Below, piece by piece: positions 1 through 10,604 of a stretch of DNA of 64,000 nucleotides. The position numbers and the translations under genes are program-made. Below the pieces are notes generated by a model that was not told the DNA's origin, did not search any database, and was given only the letters and a program-made list of their open reading frames with translations. Source of the DNA: Pyropia yezoensis (Eukaryota > Rhodophyta > Bangiophyceae > Bangiales > Bangiaceae); assembly GCA_009829735.1 (NCBI GenBank), contig CM020619.1:124001-188000 (forward strand), in the 5' to 3' direction. Every line of letters starts with the position of its first letter. Position 1 is the first letter of the stretch.

Positions 1-15
1 AACATTGAGACGGCA

Positions 16-2085
16 ATGCTCTCAGGTGCCGGATCGACGATTGGCACGGCTCGGACGGCAGGAGGCGGGGGCCCGCCTCAACTGTCGTCGACCGACCTCA
101 CTCCGCCGCCTTCTTCACCAGGGGATTCCCTGATGGCATCATTGGCCCGCATCGAGGCCCGGTTTTCCGGACTCGACGCTCGTCAAGAGCGGACGGAGGA
201 CGCGATGGCCGTGCTGATGTCAACACGCCACACGACGGGACCCGGACGTGTTCCTCCCACACCGGTACGGTTCGAACCAGCCGGACTACTTTCGGAGTCC
301 ACCGGGGTCGACCCCGGCGCAGCAACTCCCGGACAACCCCCGGACACAATGGGGTATGGATCCGACTCGTCGGCAGAGTTGGAACGGAGTCACACGGAGC
401 GATACCCTCGGAGCACCCGAAGCGGACTCCGCGGACACGACCCGGCGGATACTTACGCCGGTGGAGAGTCGGTTATTGGGGGAGGGGGTACCTTCTTACA
501 GTATCCTCACGACGAAGGAGGCCAGGCAACTCGGGTTCCCGAGGTGCCGACGCCTGAAGTACCATCTTCAGTGGTGGAAGCTATGACCGCGCAGGTAACT
601 GCAAGCCTACTGAAGCGGATGGAGTCCGATGAGTTTGCTCATCAACTGGCTAAGCGACTGGATATCCAGGACGCTGACACGGAGATCGTCAACGAGGTCT
701 TCCGGTCGGTTCTTACTCCGGATCGTTATCGTTTGGAGGACCGCTCTACCACCGTATCGGAATCGATGCGTAATACGTCGCGCCGAGCAATCCGCTCTAT
801 GCAGACCCTTATGAAGGGAGTCCCTATGTTCGGGGGGCCGAACGGACGCCCGTTGGCAGTCATCGGCTTCTTGACTAGCTTCAAGGCAGCCGCGGACAAG
901 GCCCTCGTTAACGAGGGGCTGGCCCTGGAGATCCTCCCGTTCTTTGTTGATGAACGGGTGCAAGGCATCCTTCGCCAGGCATCCCCGATGCCGGGAATGA
1001 GGGTTGCAGCCACCCCCATGGATATCCGTGGTATTCTCAAGGAGCTGCTGAGCAGTTACCTCAGTGAGGACAAGTGCGAGGACCACTACCGGGCCCTGCG
1101 CACTGCCACCGCCCAGAGCTGGGAGGATGAGGAGATGTTCGGACGACGGATTCAAGAGCTCGACTACGAGCTGGGGAAGCTCCTCGGAGAAGGGAAGCTA
1201 CGGGCCATCCTGTTCGCAGGAGTACCCAACTACGTGCGGATATCCGCACGGGGCGCCAACACGGCACGGACGAACTTCAGTCGACTGATGCATATGTGCA
1301 AGTCCCTGGGGGACGCCTACCGGATGCTTCACCCGGAGTGTGCTCTTGCCTCAAAGCCCAAGGGTGAGGGGAGCAAGCTCAATCTTACCCCGGTACCGAG
1401 GCAAGACAAGATCGAACGGAAGGCCGTACCGGTACTGGTGGCTACCGATTACGCCCCCACGGGCGAGGAGGAGCCACTCGTTGACCAGCAGGGCCACCTG
1501 CTGTTACCGGCTACGCCGGTGATTGATGAGCAAGGTACGGTAGCGTACATCGCTCTGGCGGGGACCCAGTTCCAGGTCAGCGAGGGCACGGGACGTCGCG
1601 TCCCGTACGTACGGACTACGGGGTACTCCCCGGTGACGGGTAACCCTCACCAACCCTTGCCATCATGGGCGGTGCGCACGGAGGCACCTCCGCAGATTGC
1701 GGGTCGACCCAACCGGTTGGGGGAGTCCATGATCCGGTTGACCGAAGGACCCAAGGCCTACCAGGGAGCAGGCACTCGGGCGCCCGAGGGAGGCAACCGC
1801 AGCTACGGGGCCACCCCGATGCGAACTCAAGGGGGGACCGGCACGTCCGGATGTATGTTGTGTGGGGATCCCCAGCACTGGGTGTCTTCCTGCCCACTCA
1901 TCCCCGAGGAGTCTCGGCGGGCAGCGGCGCACCGCAAGGCATCCACCCGGGGGTATCCCGCCAGAGCACCCAGACCCGCACCGGGTAGGCAGCCAGCTCC
2001 AGGCGGAGTACTGGCCGTCGAGGAGGCACCTCCTCAGCCGGATGTCCCGGCGGACAGCACCCTACCAAGGGCGGGAAACGAGTAA
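16..2085 (+). CDS. gag: Gag polyprotein of gypsy element A
   Basis: Open frame of 689 codons from an ATG at 16. The first ~180 residues are Pro/Gly/Ser-rich and low in complexity. A helical retrotransposon-Gag-like region follows at about residues 230-470, including a segment reading FGGPNGRPLAVIGFLTSF. A single zinc knuckle of the CX2CX4HX4C type (C-MLC-GDPQHWVSSC) sits at about residues 613-626 (nt 1852-1893). Gag forms the intracellular particle and the knuckle packages element RNA; this role comes from the family, not from this sequence. The frame is separate from the downstream protease frame, as in many gypsy elements. Confidence 0.85.
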   Translation: MLSGAGSTIGTARTAGGGGPPQLSSTDLTPPPSSPGDSLMASLARIEARFSGLDARQERTEDAMAVLMSTRHTTGPGRVPPTPVRFEPAGLLSESTGVDPGAATPGQPPDTMGYGSDSSAELERSHTERYPRSTRSGLRGHDPADTYAGGESVIGGGGTFLQYPHDEGGQATRVPEVPTPEVPSSVVEAMTAQVTASLLKRMESDEFAHQLAKRLDIQDADTEIVNEVFRSVLTPDRYRLEDRSTTVSESMRNTSRRAIRSMQTLMKGVPMFGGPNGRPLAVIGFLTSFKAAADKALVNEGLALEILPFFVDERVQGILRQASPMPGMRVAATPMDIRGILKELLSSYLSEDKCEDHYRALRTATAQSWEDEEMFGRRIQELDYELGKLLGEGKLRAILFAGVPNYVRISARGANTARTNFSRLMHMCKSLGDAYRMLHPECALASKPKGEGSKLNLTPVPRQDKIERKAVPVLVATDYAPTGEEEPLVDQQGHLLLPATPVIDEQGTVAYIALAGTQFQVSEGTGRRVPYVRTTGYSPVTGNPHQPLPSWAVRTEAPPQIAGRPNRLGESMIRLTEGPKAYQGAGTRAPEGGNRSYGATPMRTQGGTGTSGCMLCGDPQHWVSSCPLIPEESRRAAAHRKASTRGYPARAPRPAPGRQPAPGGVLAVEEAPPQPDVPADSTLPRAGNE

Positions 2086-2402
2086 GAGGAAGGATGACCG
2101 GGGGGCGCTGAAGTATCCCAAGCAAGCCACCCCGGAGTACCGCGGGGAAAGCCCCACGGCGAGCGCGTTTGAGCCGGCGCCGCATCAATCCCCGGGTACA
2201 CCTTCCGGCCCCGACGACACGGAGTCAGGGGAATGATGAGAGTCCCCCGATAACGGGAGGCGAGGACGGGATGCCCCGTCACATGGAACCAGAGAAGGGT
2301 CCTGTTCAGGATGCCCGAGCTACACCGGATATCGGCGTAGGCCACGTGCTGTTTACCTTCGAGAACTTCAAGGTATCAGCCACACTGGGGGTTGACCCCT
2401 AG

Positions 2403-5400
2403 TCGACACGATCGTACTACCCTGTACTGGATACAGGGGCTGGACCCAACCTTATCCGGATGGATACCCTCCCGGACAAGTGGCTTCCGCGAGTCAGAGT
2501 GACTCGGGGACCCACCATCAAGGACGCGAATGGTCGGCTCATTCGTACGACCGCAGCGATGTCGCTGCGGATCACCATCGGGGAACTCACCACGGAAGTC
2601 GACTTCCTGGTGTGTGAGACCCTATCGGTGCCCTGCATACTGGGGTGCACCTTCATCAACGTTCACGTTGATGCAATCCGGCCAGGCCGGAGGACCGTCG
2701 AGCTTCAAGAAGCCGACGGGACGAAGCGAGGACACACGGCTATCGTCAGGGACCTGACGCTACAAGGGAGCCACGTTAACGTGGCTGAGGTGTACGCAAG
2801 TGTCGAGCCGAAGACACTTCGGTTGGCCAAGCGAACTCGCTTTGAGCCGTTGTCGGAGACAGTCCTCCCGGTTAACTGTGACCTCGCAGGCATCTGCAGA
2901 GTCAAGTCCAACTTGCGGACGTACAAGCGCCATGGGTTGACCATGGCCAACGGTCTCATAGACCTCCCATCAGGAGGGTCGTCCCTCCTAGTGATGGCGA
3001 ACTATCGCCGTAAGGCAGTCACCCTCCCGAAGGGAACTATCCTCGGGATTGCCGAGCTTTACGAAGGAGATATCCTTACCCCTGACAAGGAAGGTCAAGT
3101 GGACCCACTTGAGGTGCTGGCGGTCGCCGAGACCACCGAGCGACAGCAACCCGATGACGGGAAGCCTAGTCGACCATCATTACCGGCGGATATTCCGCCG
3201 AAGGACCAAGAAGCATTGAAGGCACTGGCCGAGGCTGACCTCGACCACCTTCCCCCTTCGGTAGCCGAAGGGGTACGACGGATGCTAAGAAAGCATGACG
3301 TCTTGTGGACAGGCGGGGCCTTGGGTACCACTGGGGCAACCCAACATCGTATAGACCTGGTACCAGGCGCACGACCCGCCCGGTCACAACCGCACCGAGC
3401 GGGACCTATGCAACGAGAGATCGTTGATGGAGAAGTGAAGAGGATGAGCGAAGCGAAGGTGATACGACCTTCGATGTCGGAGTTGGGTGCCCCAGTCGTT
3501 ATCGTACCGAAGAAGGATCAAACCCCTCGGTTTTGCATCGATTATCGACGCCTCAACTTGGTCACCAAGAAAGACTCATACCCTTTACCAAGGATGGATG
3601 AATGCATCGACTCCCTGGGGGAAGCTACGGTGTTTACCACCATCGACTGCAATGCCGGATACTGGCAGATCCCAGTGGCGGATGAGGATATCCCCAAGAC
3701 GGCGTTCGTCTGTCACAGTGGAGTGTACGAGTTCCTAAGGATGCCCTTCGGATTGTCCAACGCCCCCGCTACATTCCAGCGGGCTATCGACATTATACTG
3801 TCGGGGGTGAAGTGGCGTAACTGCCTAGTGTACCTCGATGACGTTATCGTCTTCTCGCGTAACATGGATGACCATGTGCAACATGTTGACGAGGTACTCA
3901 CCCTCTTGAGGAACGCCGGGGTAACCCTGCGTCTGAAGAAGTGCGCATTCTTCCAACAGACGTTCGAGTATCTAGGCCACCAGATAACCCCTGGTAAACT
4001 AGGGGTACTCGAAGCCAATACACGGGCACTCCGGGATGCTCGGTTCCCTAACACCCAGACGCAGCTCGAGAGCTTCCTGGGAATGTGCAACGTATACCGA
4101 CGGTTCGTCAAGGACTTCGCTCAGATAGCTAAACCGTTAACGGTTCTTACGAGCAGTACCTTGCCCAAGGTACTCCAACCCCCTTCGCCTAGCGAAGAGG
4201 AGGCATTCTAGTCGCTGAAGCGAGCCCTACTATCCCCACCCGTTCTTGCGTTACCGCACAGACCGGGTACCTTCGTCATCGATGTCGATGCGTGCGATAC
4301 ACAAGTGGGATGCACCCTGTTACAGGGAGAGACGTTGATCGGTTCTGATAACGTTATCCCGGACCTACGTCCGGTAGGGTGCTTCAGCCGGACACTCAAC
4401 CCGGCTGAGCGTAACTATAGTGCCACCGAGCGTGAGTGCCTCGGAGTTATATGGGCAGTGCAACTGCTCCGTCCATACCTGGAGGGCTCCAGGTTCATCG
4501 TGAGGTCCGACCACGAACCCCTACGATGGCTCCTCAACCTTGGTGACAAGGATTCCGATGGCCATGGGAGACTAGCCCGATGGAGGCTGAAGATGGCCGA
4601 GCACGACTACCGTACCGTGTATAAGGCTGGGTCAACCCACCACCTCTGAGACGCGCTGTCTCGACTCGACACCCCGAGCGGGGATACCCGCCCGGTGGAC
4701 GAGGACATCCCGGTGGTACCGGTCTGCATGGTGGGTAATGCTACCCAGGGTATGGTTGACCATATCATGGCACACCTTGCGTGCCCATTGACCTTCGCGG
4801 ACTTCCGCGAGGCACAGGCCAACGACAATGACTGTAGACGCCATCGCCCTAACCTCCTGGCCGGTACGGCCGGCATCTTCTCCGAGAATGAAGACGGACT
4901 CATATACCGGCGGGCACCCGCCAATGGACGACATCAAGTCGTGGTTCCCGTGTCCTTACGGCAAGCCGTCATGGAACGAGAACATGAGAACCCTACAGCC
5001 GGACACCCGGGGGGTTCACGTATGTTCGCAGCAATGCGAAGGTTCTTCTACTGGCCGGCAATGGCCGTCGACGTGGTCGACCACGTAAGGGGATGCCACC
5101 CCTGTGCACGTAACCGCATGAGTCTGCATAGGCAGGCGTCTGCCATGAAGCTATTCCCACCCGATGGGCCCAACGAGCAAGTCGCTATCGACATACTCGG
5201 GCCACTTCCGGTAACGGAAGAAGGGAACAGGTACATCCTGGTCATGTCTGACCGCTTCACTAAGCTGTCAAGAGCGGCAGCCATCCCGAATGATACGGCA
5301 TATACCATCATGAACGCAGTGGTTGACCACTGGATCAGTGCATACGGAGTAATGAAGCAACTCCTCTCCGACAACGGAGCAAACCTGACGTCAGCATTCT

Positions 5401-6260
5401 GCACTAAGGTCATCGGCATGTTCGGGATCGAACCACGTCGGGCATCCGACTACCACCCGCAGACCAACGGACAGGTGGAGCGGTTCAACCGCACCATCGT
5501 CAAGATGCTACAGTGCTACGTGGCCGAGCACACGAACACTTGGGACAGGCTCCTGTCCGTACTCACCCTGGCATACAACGCCAGGCCACATCGGAGCACA
5601 AACATCGCTCCACTGGAGTGGGTCATGCCACTAGGCGTCGGTAACCTGACGCTGCCGCCAGGCAGGTGCACACGGTATGATACACCGAAAGGCCGACCGG
5701 CCGAACGTATCCACCTAGCTTGGTTGGCCAAGCTATCGTGGATGATTCCTAAGCTCAAGGGTGCCCTTGACAGAACACAACTTCGATATAAGAAGAACTT
5801 CGACGCCCGGCTACGGGTGCGCAACGCTACCCTGATGACAGGTGACTGGGTCTACATCAGACACCAGAAGTTCCAGGGGAAAAAGCTCATGCAACCGGTC
5901 AAGGGACCGTACCAGATTCTCCACAGAGATGACCACTCTGTTATTCTACACTCCGATACGGAGATCCAACGCATCAATGTGAATGATGTCACACCAGCGC
6001 CGAAGCCAGGACATCCTCAGCCGGTACCGGCTGGGTTGCTACATGAAGCACTTACCACCCACCGGTCGGACGATCCGGTGGGACCCGATGGAACCCCATA
6101 CCAGAGGGAGAGCATCGTCGGACATACCGACCCAGATCTACCAGAACCCTGGTACGTCAAGGTAATGTGGGTCGGTTACGACTCACCCACCTGGGATCAG
6201 GCGGCGAATATACCCCGCCAACTACTCATGCCCTACATGAGGCGACGCCGCCTCCTGTAA
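2403..6260 (+). mobile_element. pol: Pol region of gypsy A: protease, RT, RNase H, integrase, chromodomain
   Basis: Domains appear in Ty3/gypsy order. The aspartic protease shows LDTGAG near 2430. Reverse transcriptase lies at about 3400-4000, with FCIDYRRLN and the catalytic YLDD near 3830. RNase H lies at about 4220-4650 (RNYSATERECLGVIWAV, SDHEPLRWLL). Integrase lies at about 4950-5700, with an HHCC zinc-binding head, the first Asp in IDILGPLP, SDNGANLTS, and the Glu in QTNGQVERFNR. The C-terminal 40 residues (WYVKVMWVGYDSPTWDQAANIP, about 6150-6230) resemble a chromodomain, which in chromoviruses directs integration to marked chromatin. The region is broken in about two or three places and is treated as a fossil. 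Confidence 0.88.
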
Positions 6261-6336
6261 CAACCCAACCGAATCCGACTTCGGATGTAGGGGGGTGGGG
6301 CTTAGTCCTACTAAGTAGGGTGTGACATGGTTACGG

Positions 6337-6432
6337 CAGACTTAGATTTCTAAGTCAAATCAGACTTAGGTTTCTAAGTCAAATCAGACTTAGGTTTCTA
6401 AGTCGAACCAAGCTTAGGTAACTAAGTAAACC
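6337..6432. repeat. Four tandem 24-bp palindromic repeats between pol and antisense ORF
   Basis: Four consecutive 24-base units lie at 6337, 6361, 6385 and 6409. Each of the first three contains an inverted repeat of the form GACTTAG-4 nt-CTAAGTC; the fourth is more diverged. A related single inverted motif (CTTAGT...ACTAAG) lies just upstream near 6301-6316. The array sits between the pol stop and the end of the antisense ORF, where two convergent transcripts would meet. It could be a protein-binding array, a termination or processing site, or only a satellite. Function is inference. Confidence 0.85.
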
Positions 6433-6925
6433 AGAACCTTAATAAGTTGACTTAAAGGTAAATGCGAACTCCGATAATGTCGAAGTAACCAGGGGGCTTA
6501 CGAAGGAGGACGACCCCCCCAAGCCAAGACACAAAGTGAGGGAGGATGACCTCCCCAAGCATGAACCAACCGGAAGAAGTTGGACGGGAGGCAAGGCACC
6601 ACTGAGCCAGAAGAGGTACTCCCCAGGGCAGCAAACAGAGGCAAGCAATGCCCCCAAAGGGGATGAGTTTATACTCACTAATACCCGGCCACCATAAGGG
6701 TCACCGGGTCCCTTACTCTCACTCCCACAACCATCAGAAGGGGTTACCCCCGCCAGCAGAAGGGGCCCAGTCACGCGTCGTCGCGTACACTTCCGTACTC
6801 CAACGGTCGGCTATCTCACGCCGGTTGAGCGCTTGAGCTACCTCAGCGCTAAGATGCACCAGAGTGCTGTCACCAGCCTCCACAGCATCCAGAGCCATCT
6901 GTTGGCGGTTGAGCACCCAACCGAG
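6433..6925. other. Spacer between pol end and antisense ORF of gypsy A
   Basis: About 490 bases of non-coding, somewhat A-richer DNA between the palindromic repeat array and the end of the antisense ORF. Short open stretches exist on the - strand but none supports a separate gene. No other structure was recognised. Confidence 0.5.
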
Positions 6926-9265
6926 TCAACGCGCGGTACTGACCAGCGCAGCAGCTGGGGGGATGTCCCCCCAGCTATCCGGAGGCGCCTCCGTGAACTC
7001 ACGAGAGAGAAGGGCGTTAACGCCCTCATACCACAAGCGAGGACCCCAGTCGGGCATGACGGGAGCCGGCGATGCCACCGGAGGAACCGGAGCTACAGCC
7101 GGAGGAGTGGACACCGCCACCGCCGGACACGGCGATAGCTGGTAAGGAGCACGGTACGACCGTGAAGGAGGACCAGACTCCTGGGAAGAACGCCCACCGG
7201 GAACCCGGTGGAACTCCCCACGACGACGATACGTCTCGCGGCCTCCACCAGTGGAGTCCCACTCACGGCGACGGCGACCCGTTCCCATAGGAGCCGGGTT
7301 ACCGAACCAGGGGGTTCCCACCTGGAGAGGGTCGGGCAGAACCACGGGAATACCCAGGCCTGGTACCGACTCGGTGGATGCCCACCCCTGGTATCCATCC
7401 TCACCCGAGATAACTCGGCGGATACGTAGCGAGTGACGAGGTAACGGGAGCGTTCCCGGTTGCGCGTCGCGGAACGGCGGCAAGGTTGCCACCGCCGACC
7501 AGTTCACGGCATCGTGAACGGCCACGAGCGCAGTCAGCTCACGGGTTAACCCCGTCCCAGTAGCAATGGCGTCAACGCCTAGCTCACCAAGGTGCCGACG
7601 GACACCCGTCGGAAGATGGAACAGCCGACCCTGTCGGCGGGCCGACAACAGGAAGGAAGAGACCTGCCCGAGGGTAACCTCGAGGGTGAAGACACCCTGC
7701 AGCGCATGCGTGGGCCGAGCGGCCAGCACACTGCCGAAGTAGCGCAGGCAAGGACCGGTGTCAAACCGGAAAGCCGGGGCGGGCTCCCACCCTTCTTGCC
7801 ACCCAGGCGGGCGCAACAGAGTGTGCACGGGAGCACGACCGTTACCGGTCTGCAACGCGCACGTTATATCCGTGCGGAACGGGTCCGCCATGACACCATG
7901 GTTCCGACGCCAGCTGGAAGCTGACTTCAAGCCACCCATGGTCGGGAAGGGCGGCGTCAGCCGCAGATACGGGGGATCCCCCGGGTAGTAGTCCAAACCG
8001 GGATACCGGTTGGTACCAGGCACAAGCTGCCCGAAGGCCACAGGGGTCTGGGTAGCAGCCACCCCGCGGGCACCCGCGGGGTAATCCACCTCCCGCGGCA
8101 GCGCGGGGGCAACCAAGTCGCACACCCCAAAAGCGGGGTGCAGAGTAGCCTCAGGCCGCCCGACCCGGGCGCGCCAGAGTTGAGCATGGCGGTCGTCCGG
8201 CTGACTGAGTACCCAATGATGCTCGACGCGAACCGCGTCAGGCTGGGCAACCAGCCGAGGCAGCTCCTGCTCCCAACAGGGGTCCAACGAAACCGGACGG
8301 GAGGTACCTCCACGACGGCCCGGCGGGTGGAAGTCCACCCGCATCCGACCGCCTGAGTCCATGGCTTCTTGCACCGTCAGGCTACGCACCCGAGCCACCA
8401 GCTCGGAGACCGACAACGGGGAGTGTCCCACCGCAGAGGCGGCACCGCCCCGCGCGGAAGCGGTACCGCCACCCGCAGAGGCGACGCCGCCACCGACCAG
8501 GCCAACGTGGCCGCCCAACGGGGCAACCCGGGCCGGCCCAGGAAAAAGCGCCGGCGCTGGCGGAAGCCCAACGGGTAGGTGCACCGGCGCCGGGGCACGG
8601 GGACGAGGAGGAAGAAGTAGGGCGGGCACCCGCCCGGAGTAGCTCCCGGAGTCAATCGCCATGGGGGAAGGAGCGTCTTGACCGCTCGACGCCCGAGGCA
8701 CCGCGGGTAGGGCACCGGCGCCGGCACCACCCGTCGACGTCGCCCCCGCCTCGGAAGGGGAAGGCGCTTGGACAGCCTCCGGAGCCGAAGCACCGGCCGT
8801 GCGGACACCCGCACCGTCTTGACTCGCCGCACCGGGTGTCGCACCGCCACCACCACCCACGTCAACGTCGGGATCGCCTTGAGGAGTCACCGTCCGGACA
8901 CCCGGACGTCCTTGCCCAGCCGGAGTCGGCCGGGAATCGCCACTTCCGCCGTAGGGCGGGCCATCTTGGGGTAGCTGCGGTGAGCCGGCACCGGCACCAG
9001 GCTCCATCCGGGTAGCCGGAAGGGAAGGGGTAGAGGCAGCCACGCGCGGTTGACCGCCGGGTTGACCCCCGACCGACGGCACCGTCGTGCCGCTGCACAC
9101 GGACGACAGTCCTCCGGCCGACACACGGACGGACGCCACAGGCTCGTCGTCTTCCGACGGACTCGCCCCGTAACGCGCGGCGTCAGGACCGACAGGCGCG
9201 TCGTCCTCCATCTCCTCCCCGATCAGGAGGTCTTCCTCCTCCCCAAGCACCTGGGGATAGGACAT
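6926..9265 (-). CDS. Large antisense ORF of gypsy A, unknown function
   Basis: Uninterrupted 779-codon frame from ATG at 9265 (residues MSYPQVLGEEEDLL), on the strand opposite gag-pol and between pol and the 3' LTR. The N-terminal ~300 residues are acidic and then Gly/Ala/Pro-rich. Residues ~300-620 look globular, with well-mixed composition and many aromatic residues (for example DTGPCLRYFGSVL and PGLDYYPGDPPYLRL). The C-terminal ~100 residues are Pro/Arg/Ser-rich and then end in a PDW-containing segment. I see no signal peptide, membrane helix, zinc knuckle or known catalytic motif, so it is not an envelope gene. Antisense ORFs at this position are known in some plant Tat-lineage gypsy elements such as Grande and RIRE2. 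I do not recognise this protein. Its length without stops argues that it was recently coding. Confidence 0.65.
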   Translation of the reverse strand: MSYPQVLGEEEDLLIGEEMEDDAPVGPDAARYGASPSEDDEPVASVRVSAGGLSSVCSGTTVPSVGGQPGGQPRVAASTPSLPATRMEPGAGAGSPQLPQDGPPYGGSGDSRPTPAGQGRPGVRTVTPQGDPDVDVGGGGGATPGAASQDGAGVRTAGASAPEAVQAPSPSEAGATSTGGAGAGALPAVPRASSGQDAPSPMAIDSGSYSGRVPALLLPPRPRAPAPVHLPVGLPPAPALFPGPARVAPLGGHVGLVGGGVASAGGGTASARGGAASAVGHSPLSVSELVARVRSLTVQEAMDSGGRMRVDFHPPGRRGGTSRPVSLDPCWEQELPRLVAQPDAVRVEHHWVLSQPDDRHAQLWRARVGRPEATLHPAFGVCDLVAPALPREVDYPAGARGVAATQTPVAFGQLVPGTNRYPGLDYYPGDPPYLRLTPPFPTMGGLKSASSWRRNHGVMADPFRTDITCALQTGNGRAPVHTLLRPPGWQEGWEPAPAFRFDTGPCLRYFGSVLAARPTHALQGVFTLEVTLGQVSSFLLSARRQGRLFHLPTGVRRHLGELGVDAIATGTGLTRELTALVAVHDAVNWSAVATLPPFRDAQPGTLPLPRHSLRIRRVISGEDGYQGWASTESVPGLGIPVVLPDPLQVGTPWFGNPAPMGTGRRRREWDSTGGGRETYRRRGEFHRVPGGRSSQESGPPSRSYRAPYQLSPCPAVAVSTPPAVAPVPPVASPAPVMPDWGPRLWYEGVNALLSREFTEAPPDSWGDIPPAAALVSTAR

Positions 9266-9850
9266 GATATTGGGTGGCAGAGTCCCCCGCGCCCACAAGC
9301 CGTCGACGGCTACGACCCGGTACGGTGGGACCACCGGGACGAGCCAGGGAAGCGCGGGCACCCGCGCTTATGACCACAAACAGCCACGAGAAGCGCCGCA
9401 GGCACGCGGGTCGACCCGCGCCAGCCGAGCTACGAGGGCGCTCCACCCAGGCACCTGGACCGGAGCCACGCCCCCCCCAAACGGGGTAGGCAAGGGGGGT
9501 CGCCTCCAACCGCCCCCACTCAACGCGGGCAGCCCCCGCCCCCCACTCAATCGTCCACACGAGAGGGGCTCCCCCTACCACCAGACACCTGGTGGCGGAT
9601 CCGCCTGCACCACCCCTCGGAAAGGGGGGTCGTGAACAGAAACCCGCATCGGGAATTTAACGGTCCGGAAAACGGATCGTGTGTGTACCACACAAAGGGG
9701 GGCACCCCCCTCAGACAACCTCGAAAAGGGGTGTCTGTCGCGACCAGGCGCAAAGCCCCACCCGACCGGTAAACGGTCACGCGACCCACTTACATTCGGT
9801 ATCCCGAATGCAACTCGACCCGAGGACGGGCCGAATCTAAGGGGGGGATA
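9266..9850. promoter_or_regulatory. Leader of antisense ORF and polypurine tract of gypsy A
   Basis: This ~585-base stretch separates the antisense ORF start from the 3' LTR. Its right end is a purine run (AAGGGGGGG) ending 2-3 bases before the LTR's TGTAGC, the expected place for the plus-strand primer (polypurine tract). The rest is C/G-rich without a clear gene. It should contain any promoter for the antisense ORF unless that promoter lies in the LTR. Confidence 0.55.
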
Positions 9851-10213
9851 TGTAGCAATATGGTTGGCCGTATTGTGACCCTAGTTTAAGGGGGGCTACT
9901 TCTAACCCTTAACTTTCAATTTGATAGTTCGTACTGGTCACGGTATCTATAAGTTACGTATGACCAGAGGGACTTGCATCGTGGGGTGGAGGGTAGTTAG
10001 TAGTGTCTCCGAGGGTTTATAACGAGGGGGCCGGCGGCGAATCCACCGCCGGCCAAGGTAGAACAACAAACCCCTCCCATTTGGGCTCCCATCTTGGTCC
10101 CGTGGCTTGCGCTCCAAGGACAGCAACCTTGGCCTCCCGGTGACGTTGGTGCCGATCCCCCTTGGTGAGTGTTCCCTGAGAGTGGACGTGCGACGGATTT
10201 CTATTGTGCTACA
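9851..10213 (+). repeat. 3' LTR of gypsy A (approximate right end)
   Basis: Begins TGTAGCAATATGG directly after the polypurine tract and ends near GCTACA at 10208-10213 (or two bases later), giving TG...CA ends and about 363 bases. The first six bases, TGTAGC, are also the first six of element B's LTR read in its own orientation, which supports the left boundary. A TATA-like run (TTTATAACG) lies near 10016. The right boundary is uncertain because the partner LTR is outside the window. Confidence 0.65.
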
Positions 10214-10604
10214 CAGGCGGGCAGCCCCCGAAACCCGTCTCCAGGAGGCCACTCCGCTGCCCGCTGCTGCAGGGCCGCTCGCGTGGAGGGAAGGGCGCCC
10301 ACGTGGGGCGCCGATATTGTGGGGCGGTCGGTTGCGTGCTGGCCCCCTCCCCGTCGACCGGGGGACACGACGAGTTCTGATTGGCCTTGAGGCATACAGT
10401 TGGCGGGAGGGGGGGGGGGGACTGCGAGACGCCACCATGGGGAGCGCGGGAGACAATTTTATTTATTGGTCGAGCGGACCGGGTCGCGGGTGGGGTGCAG
10501 CAGACACTGATTGTGGAGTCTGTCGACGTGACCACCTTCCCCTCAACCGCCACCGTCCTCGCGACCGTCTCTCTCCCGCGGCACTTTTTTCCCACCCACG
10601 CATC

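Larger units (their letters stand above)
1..10213 (+). mobile_element. Ty3/gypsy LTR retrotransposon A, chromovirus-like (5' end outside window)
   Basis: Fossil Ty3/gypsy element in family order: gag, protease, reverse transcriptase, RNase H, integrase, chromodomain-like tail, then a non-coding spacer, a long antisense ORF, a polypurine tract and a 3' LTR starting TGTAGC. The gag start lies 15 bases into the window, so the 5' LTR and primer binding site are outside it and neither LTR divergence nor target duplication can be read. The pol region is broken in roughly two or three places, while gag and the antisense ORF are long and open. Protease-RT-RNase H-integrase order with integrase last identifies Ty3/gypsy rather than Copia. 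The extra antisense ORF downstream of pol is unusual and recurs in element B of this window. Confidence 0.9.

Noticed and set aside
6926-9265. Reading the gypsy A antisense ORF as an envelope gene
   Set aside because: Wrong orientation, no signal peptide, no membrane helix, no furin-type site.
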